Shown: positions 1-5,013 of the stretch, in pieces
Position numbering within the stretch: position 1 is the first letter of the stretch
How the letters are laid out: every line of letters starts with the position of its first letter
Notes under the pieces: model-generated
The model's database searches: none
Told to the model about the DNA's origin: nothing
The model's input: only the letters and a program-made list of their open reading frames with translations
Assembly (NCBI GenBank): GCA_025357895.1
Contig: JANYLL010000275.1
Span: 1 to 5,013, forward strand
DNA from: Ignavibacteriota bacterium
Lineage (GTDB): Bacteria; Bacteroidota; Ignavibacteria; Palsa-1295
DNA: 5,013 nucleotides
Direction: 5' to 3'
Translations under genes and position numbers: made by a program

Positions 1-1128
1 CATTTTTGGCAGCCAACCGTATTGCTTAGTTGTGATATATCCGCGAGCCAACTCATTGCCAAGTGAAGAATCGGTTATGCCTGCAAAATTATAGCGCAAT
101 CCATATGTAGGAGTAAGGCGATAGTATTCACTATTGGAAAACTTGCTTAAGAATGGAGCCGTACCATCGTAATCATTAAAACCATCTCCCTGAATATAAA
201 AAAATGTATTATAGAAAGTAATATTGGGTGTAATGTCCCATGCAGTTATTGCTTCATAGTGTGGCTGAAAAAATTCTTCATGTTCCTGAGTCCGGCGTTC
301 ATACATAAAAGACTCCGACCAATTTGTTTTTCTTACTAACTGATCCGAAAAATTCGAACGATCGTTATTTGCTCCGGGAAAAATTCCGTAATAATTCAAC
401 CCATCATTAATAGATCCACCATAAAAATTTAATCTCACTTTGAAATTGGAATCACGGCGTTCGAGCGAAACACAATATGATTTTTCATCAATAGACGACG
501 CATTTCTATATCCTTCGCTCTTAAGATGTGAAAGTCTTGCACTGATATAATATTTATCGTCAATAGGTCCTGAGTTTAATGTGATGGCAAATTTTGATGT
601 ATTAAAATCACCATACCCCGCAGAAACATTAAACTCCTTAAAATTCGATGCTGTTTCGATATTGATCGCTCCAGCCATTGAAAAATATGGGTAGGATGCT
701 CCGTTCGTGTATTGAATTTCAGATGCATTTGCCAACAGATCGGGAATCAGCGACCAATACACATTATGATCTTCCGGATCATTCTGGGGAACATTATTAA
801 TAAAGATAGATTGTCTGCGCTGATCAAAACCTAAAATATTTGCGAAGGAATATCCAAAACCAAGTCCGCTCCGCGAGTATGAGAAAACACCCGGGATTTG
901 CGATATGATGCTTGGGATTTCTCTGAAGTCAGCTTCGTGTTCTATATCATTGCTCGTAAAATGATCAGGAAAAGTATCGCGAAAACCTGGAAATGAATCC
1001 CTAATTTTATATCCAGAATTTTTCGCCGAATCAATTCTCGCCTTTTGTGCAAAAAGAGGGATTGCAATACTACAAATGGAAAAAAAAAATATGAAGCGAG
1101 TTGGGCTTAACCATCGACCATCGACCAT
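1..1128 (-). CDS. TonB-dependent outer-membrane receptor, N-terminal part (3' end beyond window)
   Basis: An uninterrupted frame of 376 codons runs from an ATG at 1128-1126 to the window edge, where the 3' end is cut off. Residues 1-27 form a signal peptide: a basic n-region, a hydrophobic stretch FIFFFSICSIAIPLFA, and a likely cleavage after Ala27 (LFA|Q). Residues about 62-162 match the plug domain of TonB-dependent receptors: IPSIISQIPGVFSYSRSG, then the signature ILGFDQRRQSIFINNVPQND at 98-117, EDHNVYW, and a GAINIETA end. From about 165 on, alternating aromatic strands such as FNVSAGYGDF are the start of the beta-barrel. No carboxypeptidase-like N-terminal domain and no obvious TonB box are seen. 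Such receptors take up a large or scarce ligand across the outer membrane using TonB energy; the ligand cannot be read here. The gene starts 3 bases after the amidase stop codon. The start is set by the lack of any other in-frame ATG, GTG or TTG before the signal peptide. Confidence 0.88.
   Translation of the reverse strand, partial: MVDGRWLSPTRFIFFFSICSIAIPLFAQKARIDSAKNSGYKIRDSFPGFRDTFPDHFTSNDIEHEADFREIPSIISQIPGVFSYSRSGLGFGYSFANILGFDQRRQSIFINNVPQNDPEDHNVYWSLIPDLLANASEIQYTNGASYPYFSMAGAINIETASNFKEFNVSAGYGDFNTSKFAITLNSGPIDDKYYISARLSHLKSEGYRNASSIDEKSYCVSLERRDSNFKVRLNFYGGSINDGLNYYGIFPGANNDRSNFSDQLVRKTNWSESFMYERRTQEHEEFFQPHYEAITAWDITPNITFYNTFFYIQGDGFNDYDGTAPFLSKFSNSEYYRLTPTYGLRYNFAGITDSSLGNELARGYITTKQYGWLPKM
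1080..1089. repeat. Homopolymer run of ten A (ten T on the coding strand) in signal-peptide codons
   Basis: Ten consecutive A on the plus strand correspond to ten T on the minus strand, covering three Phe codons and the first base of a Ser codon (residues 14-17) of the receptor. A run of this length at the 5' end of a surface-protein gene is a typical substrate for slippage. It is also a place where sequencing or assembly can miscount. Confidence 0.8.
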
Positions 1129-1138
1129 TGACTATCTG
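1111..1138. repeat. Heptanucleotide tandem repeat (about 4 units) over a gene junction
   Basis: On the plus strand the units are ccatcga (1111-1117), ccatcga (1118-1124), ccattga (1125-1131) and a decayed ctatctg (1132-1138). The array covers the amidase stop codon (TAG, 1134-1132) and the receptor start codon. Because the unit is 7 bases and each of the first three holds an ATG on the minus strand, ATGs occur at 1128, 1121 and 1114, one in each frame. Only the first opens the receptor frame as written. Confidence 0.8.
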
Positions 1139-2016
1139 CCCTCCCTCGATAGTGTAATCGTCTCAGCTAATAATTGCTGTGTCAGGAGCAAGTTTTCATC
1201 AAGCATGTGCCGCGAATTTTCCCGTGCATGAAGAACTGCATTCGGATCAATATCAACAAATACCAGATCCTCATCAAAAAATGAAGCGCGGTTGATGACT
1301 TCTCCTGATGGAGAAATAATTTCCGACCCACCCCAGAAATTTACTCCATCTTCAACTCCAACACGATTGACGAAAGCGATATATGAACTGAAGAGACGGG
1401 CATACGCTATATGATGTTCGTTGTTAGTCGAATAATTTGCCGGAAGTTCTGCAATTGCATTTTTACCAATACTAAGTTTTGTCGGACTCGCTGCAATAGT
1501 AATAATAAGCTGCGCGCCCTGGTATGCAAGCATATACGGAAGCGATGGATGCCATAGGTCTTCGCAGACAAGGACACCTATTCTTCCAAGCCTGAAAGAA
1601 TCAAATGTCTTTACCGAATTCCCCGCTAAAAAATATCTTTCTTCTTCGAAGATGCCATACGTCGGCAGATAAATTTTGTGCTGAGTATTCTTGCACTCTC
1701 CCCCTTCGAAAATGAAAACCGCATTATATAATCCTCCGCTTTTGCTTCGCTCTACTCCGCCGCAGATAATGGTAATTTCATTGCTCAGTTTGCGAAGATC
1801 ATTTAAGAAAGGAGATGTTGATGGATCAAGAGCAACTTCATTATTCAAATCGCGAAGTGTGTAACCTGTCAGGGATAATTCCGGGAAGATAATTGCATCG
1901 GCACCTTCTGCTTTCGCTTTGGAAGCAAGTTCAAGATGATGCTTCACATTTTTTTGAACATCACCAAGCACTGCGCTGCATTGCGCCAAAGCGATCCGTG
2001 ATTTTTTTAAGAACAT
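1132..2016 (-). CDS. Stand-alone nitrilase-superfamily amidase, similar to the glutaminase domain of NAD synthetase
   Basis: The protein has 294 residues with the chosen start and consists of one carbon-nitrogen hydrolase domain. The Glu-Lys-Cys catalytic triad is visible: Glu46 in FPELSLTGY, Lys114 in HKIYLPTYG and Cys151 in VLVCEDLWHP; the further Glu of the FEEERYF motif lies at about 124. The phrasing FPELSLTGY..DL, LPTYGIFEEERYF and CEDLW is that of the amide-hydrolysing domain of glutamine-dependent NAD synthetase, which releases ammonia from glutamine. The ATP-dependent synthetase half (SGGxDS loop) is absent, and the frame ends normally at TAG. By inference it supplies ammonia to a separately encoded NAD synthetase; nadB two genes upstream supports this, but another amide or nitrile substrate is possible. 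The ATG at 2016 is chosen because it lies one base after the upstream stop (TAATATG) and the domain starts eight residues later. ATGs at 2037 and 2085 would overlap the upstream gene by 20 or 68 bases. Confidence 0.85.
   Translation of the reverse strand: MFLKKSRIALAQCSAVLGDVQKNVKHHLELASKAKAEGADAIIFPELSLTGYTLRDLNNEVALDPSTSPFLNDLRKLSNEITIICGGVERSKSGGLYNAVFIFEGGECKNTQHKIYLPTYGIFEEERYFLAGNSVKTFDSFRLGRIGVLVCEDLWHPSLPYMLAYQGAQLIITIAASPTKLSIGKNAIAELPANYSTNNEHHIAYARLFSSYIAFVNRVGVEDGVNFWGGSEIISPSGEVINRASFFDEDLVFVDIDPNAVLHARENSRHMLDENLLLTQQLLAETITLSREGR
1139..1147 (-). promoter_or_regulatory. Candidate ribosome binding site of the receptor gene
   Basis: On the minus strand this reads GAGGGAGGG, a purine run similar to a Shine-Dalgarno sequence, 10 bases before the ATG at 1128. 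It lies inside the last codons of the upstream amidase gene. The spacing favours the ATG at 1128 over the two other ATGs at 1121 and 1114. It is the best such site in the window, but FCB-group bacteria often do not rely on these sites. Confidence 0.35.
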
Positions 2017-2017
2017 A

Positions 2018-2488
2018 TTATCTGACGACAACTTCATTGCTGAGTTCGCTGATACTTCCGGTTGGTGCGAAAGATGTATGGACATGTGATGAGATCTTTC
2101 TTAAGGCATCATGAATTCCGCCTTCGTAGTGAGCGTGTTTAAAATGCTCTCCTAAAGTCGTAGCGACATCTGTCCATGTTTCAGGATGAACCCGGGTATG
2201 AATGCCTTCATCTCCATAGACATAGAATTTGCGCTCTTCAAAAAGAATAAAGAGCAAGATACCATTTCTGCCTGTAGTTTTTTCCATCTCAAGTTTGATG
2301 AATTCTCTCTTTGCAATATCTTCGATAGAGAGACCTGCCTCATCATGATCGCGCTCTTCGCGGATGCAAACACGAATTGCGGCACTTGTTCCGGTTTCAA
2401 CATGCGCAATTGTTGCTGCAATTTTATCTAATACAGACTTGGTAAAAATATCTTTTACCTGCTTATGCGGATGAGTGTGAGTTGCCAT
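2018..2488 (-). CDS. Soluble TPM-domain protein, histidine-rich
   Basis: The 156-residue protein belongs to the TPM (TLP18.3/Psb32/MOLO-1) family. The diagnostic part is residues 73-131: GRNGILLFILFEERKFYVYG, then DEGIHTRVHPETW, and the final helix with HYEGGIHDALRKI. The N-terminal half (11-50) has the helix and TSAAIRVCIREE strand found in short TPM proteins that I associate with Bacteroidota. Unlike the longer family members, it has no signal peptide and no membrane segment, so it is probably cytosolic. The biochemical role of such short versions is not settled; some relatives are phosphatases or assembly factors for membrane complexes. There are 13 histidines, including HTHPH at 4-8, KHAH at 117-120 and HVH at 135-137, which might bind metal. 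It starts 5 bases after the nadB stop with an A-rich leader (AAAAG) and ends one base before the amidase ATG, so its translation is probably coupled to both neighbours. Confidence 0.85.
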   Translation of the reverse strand: MATHTHPHKQVKDIFTKSVLDKIAATIAHVETGTSAAIRVCIREERDHDEAGLSIEDIAKREFIKLEMEKTTGRNGILLFILFEERKFYVYGDEGIHTRVHPETWTDVATTLGEHFKHAHYEGGIHDALRKISSHVHTSFAPTGSISELSNEVVVR

Positions 2489-2493
2489 CTTTT

Positions 2494-4116
2494 CTAAATT
2501 TTCTTTTGTAAGATCGTGTCTTTTTTCGCCATCGCCGGTTTCGGTTCAGGGTAATCGGTCATATAATGCAAGCCTCTGCTCTCTTTTCTTTTCAACGCCG
2601 ACCGAACAATAAGTAATGCTACGAGAGTGATATTGCGAAGTTCAAGAAGTGGAACGGTGACTCTTGTCTTTCGGTAATAGGCTTCTATTTCTTCAGAAAT
2701 TAACTTCAGCCTTCGTTCCGAGCGTTTTAAGCGATAGGTCGAGCGCACAATACCAACATAATCCCACATTAATTGTTGCACTTCGCGGCGGTCATGCTCA
2801 ATCACGACCCATTCTTCAGCATTTTCCGTGCCGGATTCATCCCATTCGACGAGCTTTATTTTCTCATCCTCTTTAGGATTTTTTTTCAATGAATCAATAA
2901 GATCGTTGGCAGCGCGAAATGAGAAAACAAGTGATTCCAGCAGAGAATTGCTTGCTAATCTATTTGCACCATGAACGCCTGTCATCGTAACTTCACCACA
3001 GGCATAAAGATTTTTTACGTTCGTTCTTCCATGGAGATCGGTAACCACTCCACCGCAGCTATAATGTGCAGCCGGTACAACGGGGATCGGATCTTTCGTA
3101 ATATCAATTCCAAACTGCTTACACTTCTCATAAATGTTCGGAAATTCTTTTTTGATCTTTGCTGCAGAAAGATGTGAAATAGCAAGGAGGACGTACTGCT
3201 CTCCCCTACGTTTTAATTCTGCATCTATGGCACGAGCAACGATATCACGCGGAGCAAGTTCTAATCTCTCAGGGTCATACTCCGTCATAAACCTCTCACC
3301 TGCCTGATTGCGCAAAATGCCTCCGGCGCCGCGAACAGCTTCGGAAATTAGAAATGATTTTGCTCCTTCAGAATAAAGTGACGTCGGATGGAATTGAATA
3401 AATTCTAAATTTGCAATTACCGCTCCTGCACGATAACCCATTGCAATGCCGTCGCCTGTTGCTATCAAAGGATTTGTCGTATGTAAATATACTTGTCCTG
3501 CTCCACCCGTAGCAAGCATAACACCTTTGCGGGCGCGAACTACTTCTACCCGCCCTTTTTTCTCATCTAAAATATATGCACCGTAACATGAGATGGGTTC
3601 ATTGGCCCTTCGCTGATGATCAATGCGTTGATGATCTGTCAGAAGTTCAACTGCATAATGATCTTCAAGCATAGTGATCTGGGGATGTTCTGCGACTGCC
3701 GATAAAAGGGATCGCTCGATTTCCTTCCCTGTCAAATCGCGTGTATGAACAATGCGATGTGCTGAATGCCCGCCCTCTTTCCCAAGATGGAGTTTGCCTG
3801 ATTTATCACGCGTGAACTGTGCTCCCAGATCCATAAGGTCTTGAATGCGGAGTGGCCCTTCTTCAACCAGAATCCTAACGGCATCTTCATGACAAAGCCC
3901 TGCTCCGGCAATAAGAGTGTCTTGAATATGGGCATCATAGGAATCCAGGGAGTTCATAACACTGGCAATTCCGCCCTGGGCGTAATTCGTATTGGATTCC
4001 GAACGCTCTTTTTTTGTGATAATGAGAATTTTTAACTTCGTGCGCTTTGCGATTTGCAGCGCAAAAAAAAGACCTGCAGATCCTGAACCGAGAACTAAAA
4101 TATCTGTTTCTCTCAC
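2494..4116 (-). CDS. nadB: L-aspartate oxidase
   Basis: This FAD enzyme oxidises L-aspartate to iminoaspartate, which NadA condenses with dihydroxyacetone phosphate to quinolinate, the first committed steps of de novo NAD synthesis. The protein has 540 residues, a full family length. It begins with a dinucleotide-binding fold (ILVLGSGSAG, 6-15), then NTNYAQGGIASV (42-53), KEGGHSAHR (113-121), LATGGAGQVY (201-210), EFIQFHPT (238-245), APRDIVARA (288-296), PAAHYSCGG (348-356) and GANRLASNSLLE (383-394). The residues that align with the E. coli active site, Glu114, His243, Arg290, His351 and Arg386, are all present. The C-terminal helical domain ends in the usual RGLHYMTDYPE (514-524). The histidine that carries covalent FAD in succinate dehydrogenase and fumarate reductase is not present, which separates it from those relatives. 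The start is GTG (4116-4114): an in-frame TAA lies 15 bases before it and no ATG occurs before the FAD-binding loop. It follows the outer-membrane gene by 33 bases. Confidence 0.97.
   Translation of the reverse strand: MRETDILVLGSGSAGLFFALQIAKRTKLKILIITKKERSESNTNYAQGGIASVMNSLDSYDAHIQDTLIAGAGLCHEDAVRILVEEGPLRIQDLMDLGAQFTRDKSGKLHLGKEGGHSAHRIVHTRDLTGKEIERSLLSAVAEHPQITMLEDHYAVELLTDHQRIDHQRRANEPISCYGAYILDEKKGRVEVVRARKGVMLATGGAGQVYLHTTNPLIATGDGIAMGYRAGAVIANLEFIQFHPTSLYSEGAKSFLISEAVRGAGGILRNQAGERFMTEYDPERLELAPRDIVARAIDAELKRRGEQYVLLAISHLSAAKIKKEFPNIYEKCKQFGIDITKDPIPVVPAAHYSCGGVVTDLHGRTNVKNLYACGEVTMTGVHGANRLASNSLLESLVFSFRAANDLIDSLKKNPKEDEKIKLVEWDESGTENAEEWVVIEHDRREVQQLMWDYVGIVRSTYRLKRSERRLKLISEEIEAYYRKTRVTVPLLELRNITLVALLIVRSALKRKESRGLHYMTDYPEPKPAMAKKDTILQKKI
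3614..3636. repeat. Short direct repeat inside nadB
   Basis: The octamer tgatgatc occurs at 3614-3621 and 3629-3636, 15 bases apart, and gives a five-residue in-frame tandem copy, DHQRI followed by DHQRR (residues 161-170). It lies in a loop between conserved blocks where NadB sequences vary in length, so it is probably harmless. Confidence 0.6.
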
Positions 4117-4149
4117 GCGCTTAAAACAATCTTAGGAGAGAACGAATCC

Positions 4150-4983
4150 CTAAAAATGGACAACAAGATGAACATTAACACTATTAATGATAATCATTGA
4201 TGATGTCGGATCATCTCTCGTTGACGCTGTGCCTGTGACATCCGGCGAAGTCACTGTTGATGACTGCTTGCTATAAGCAAGCGAATATTCTCCTCCGATA
4301 GCAATTCCCCTGGTAAAGTACCAATCAAAACCCAGAAACGGACCTACACCAAAATATGATATGGTTTCTTTATTTTCTACTATTTTTCCGGTCACCAATT
4401 TTTGATTATCGATGCTTGCTCCGCCAAAAATTATCTGCCCTCCGATATAAGGGGAAAGTGAATAGACGGCGTCGGAGTGAATTTCCGCTCCTATAGAAAT
4501 ACCCCATATTGTTGACGACGTTTTACCCGAACCATCAGTCTGTTTTGTCGGATCGGAATCACCTTTACTATTTACACGGAAACCAAATAAACCTCGCAAA
4601 GCCATTCCGTCCGAGAAAAACCATTTTCCGCCGCCGGCATTTATTATTCCATTGCGAAGAGATTCACCTCCTGCGTTTATATCGAACGTCACTATCGGGA
4701 AACCACTAATACCAAACGAACTAAGACCATTCAGTGTGAATAAAAATGCCAAAGAACCTGATTTTGTCTCTGGCAGTGATACAGGAGCCTTTATACTATC
4801 CTTCGGCTTTATAATATACTGCTCTACTTTCACACTATCTTTTTGCGCTTTCGAACTATCGGCTTGCGCGTAAGAAGTTGTTGCCATCATTACAACGAGA
4901 GCAAAAGGGAAAAAAAGCTTTGATAAATAGTGTTTCGTACGCTTTTGAATAAATGCCTCCCGAAGGAATTCTCCGGGAGGCAT
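4150..4983 (-). CDS. Small outer-membrane beta-barrel protein
   Basis: The frame gives 277 residues. Residues 11-39 contain a signal peptide: basic KRTKHYLSK, hydrophobic LFFPFALVVMMATT, and SYA|Q cleavage after Ala39. A charged linker (40-72) with three DSxK motifs follows. The rest (about 76-277) is a run of amphipathic beta-strands with Gly and aromatic residues, such as GGKWFFSDGMALRGLFGF, SLSPYIGGQIIF, FGVGPFLGFDWYF and AIGGEYSLAY, as in eight-stranded porin-like or OmpA-type barrels. It ends in VHLVVHF; a terminal Phe is the usual outer-membrane assembly signal. The function, whether pore, adhesion or structural, is not visible. The ATG at 4983 is the only standard start before the signal peptide, but it lies in the base of a hairpin and gives an unusually long n-region (22 residues), so initiation at an ATT (4950) or another non-standard codon inside 4983-4920 cannot be excluded. 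As the first gene of the run, it would share its promoter with nadB and the genes after it. Confidence 0.82.
   Translation of the reverse strand: MPPGEFLREAFIQKRTKHYLSKLFFPFALVVMMATTSYAQADSSKAQKDSVKVEQYIIKPKDSIKAPVSLPETKSGSLAFLFTLNGLSSFGISGFPIVTFDINAGGESLRNGIINAGGGKWFFSDGMALRGLFGFRVNSKGDSDPTKQTDGSGKTSSTIWGISIGAEIHSDAVYSLSPYIGGQIIFGGASIDNQKLVTGKIVENKETISYFGVGPFLGFDWYFTRGIAIGGEYSLAYSKQSSTVTSPDVTGTASTRDDPTSSMIIINSVNVHLVVHF
4953..4983. terminator. Strong hairpin over the start of the outer-membrane gene, terminator-like
   Basis: A perfect 10-bp stem is formed by ATGCCTCCCG (4953-4962) and CGGGAGGCAT (4974-4983), with an 11-base loop. In plus-strand RNA it is followed by GG and five T (4986-4990), like an intrinsic terminator. 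In minus-strand RNA it is preceded by AAAAACC and followed by a weaker TTATT. It could be a two-way terminator for a gene beyond the window, or an attenuator or translation-control hairpin, since the ATG at 4983 begins the stem in the minus-strand RNA. Confidence 0.55.
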
Positions 4984-4991
4984 GGTTTTTA

Positions 4992-5009
4992 GTAAATAAT
5001 TGTATTTAC
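4992..5009. promoter_or_regulatory. AT-rich palindrome upstream of the gene run, possible operator
   Basis: GTAAATA (4992-4998) and TATTTAC (5003-5009) are exact reverse complements separated by ATTG. The position, 9 bases before the outer-membrane ATG, fits an operator or part of a promoter, but arms this short and AT-rich can arise by chance. No known regulator consensus was recognised, and no clear -33/-7 promoter is visible in the 30 bases available. Confidence 0.25.
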
Positions 5010-5013
5010 AGTA

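Noticed and set aside
2001..2008. Run of seven T near the amidase start as a second phase-variation site
   Set aside because: It is on the plus strand as Lys codons (AAA AAA) of the amidase, is short, and is ordinary for AT-rich coding sequence of a housekeeping-type enzyme.
2017..2085. Longer amidase start at 2085 with a 23-residue extension
   Set aside because: It would overlap the TPM gene by 68 bases, the extension does not resemble any domain or signal peptide, and the ATG at 2016 fits the usual start of the nitrilase fold.
1893..2114. Open plus-strand frame of 73 codons opposite the amidase/TPM junction
   Set aside because: It lies wholly opposite two genes with clear family motifs, has no recognisable domain or start signal, and is explained as an antisense shadow.
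2152..2421. Open minus-strand frame of 89 codons inside the TPM gene
   Set aside because: It lies in another frame of a gene with strong family similarity and shows no motif of its own.
2971..3177. Plus-strand frame of 68 codons opposite nadB
   Set aside because: It is opposite conserved nadB codons (HYSCGG to GANR region) and shows no domain; coding shadow.
2494..4116. Reading nadB as a succinate dehydrogenase or fumarate reductase flavoprotein
   Set aside because: The covalent-FAD histidine is absent (NTNYAQGG at 42-49), the residues aligning with the E. coli NadB active site are all present, and the C-terminus carries the NadB-type RGLHYMTDYPE.

Overview
The window is a moderately AT-rich, single-strand stretch of bacterial DNA. 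All five recognisable genes are on the minus strand, so the order of transcription runs from high to low coordinates. The gene types point to a Gram-negative of the FCB group (Bacteroidota/Chlorobiota, perhaps Ignavibacteria-like): a TonB-dependent receptor with a typical short signal peptide ending in PLFAQ, a small outer-membrane beta-barrel ending in Phe, a soluble TPM-domain protein of a type I associate with Bacteroidota, and weak or A-rich ribosome binding sites. The assignment comes from sequence recognition only and is tentative.

Layout in order of transcription: (1) 4984-5013, a 30-base upstream stub with a 7-bp-arm palindrome, followed by a strong hairpin at 4953-4983; (2) 4983-4150, an outer-membrane beta-barrel protein whose only usable ATG lies inside that hairpin; (3) 4116-2494, L-aspartate oxidase NadB, starting with GTG; (4) 2488-2018, a soluble histidine-rich TPM-domain protein; (5) 2016-1132, a stand-alone nitrilase-superfamily amidase resembling the glutaminase domain of NAD synthetase; (6) 1128-1, the N-terminal 376 codons of a TonB-dependent receptor that runs off the window. 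The gaps are 33, 5, 1 and 3 bases, so this looks like one transcription unit with likely translational coupling at the last three junctions.

Functionally, the core is NAD metabolism. NadB makes iminoaspartate for quinolinate synthesis (first step of de novo NAD), and the amidase has the sequence style of the domain that feeds ammonia to NAD synthetase (last step). The synthetase domain and nadA/nadC are not in the window. Two envelope proteins bracket this core. The most unusual local structure is the start of the receptor gene: a heptanucleotide repeat places ATG codons in all three frames just ahead of a ten-T run in the signal-peptide codons, an arrangement that could switch or retune expression by slippage. 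No RNA genes, insertion sequences, CRISPR arrays or other mobile elements were seen, and no non-coding stretch exceeds 35 bases.
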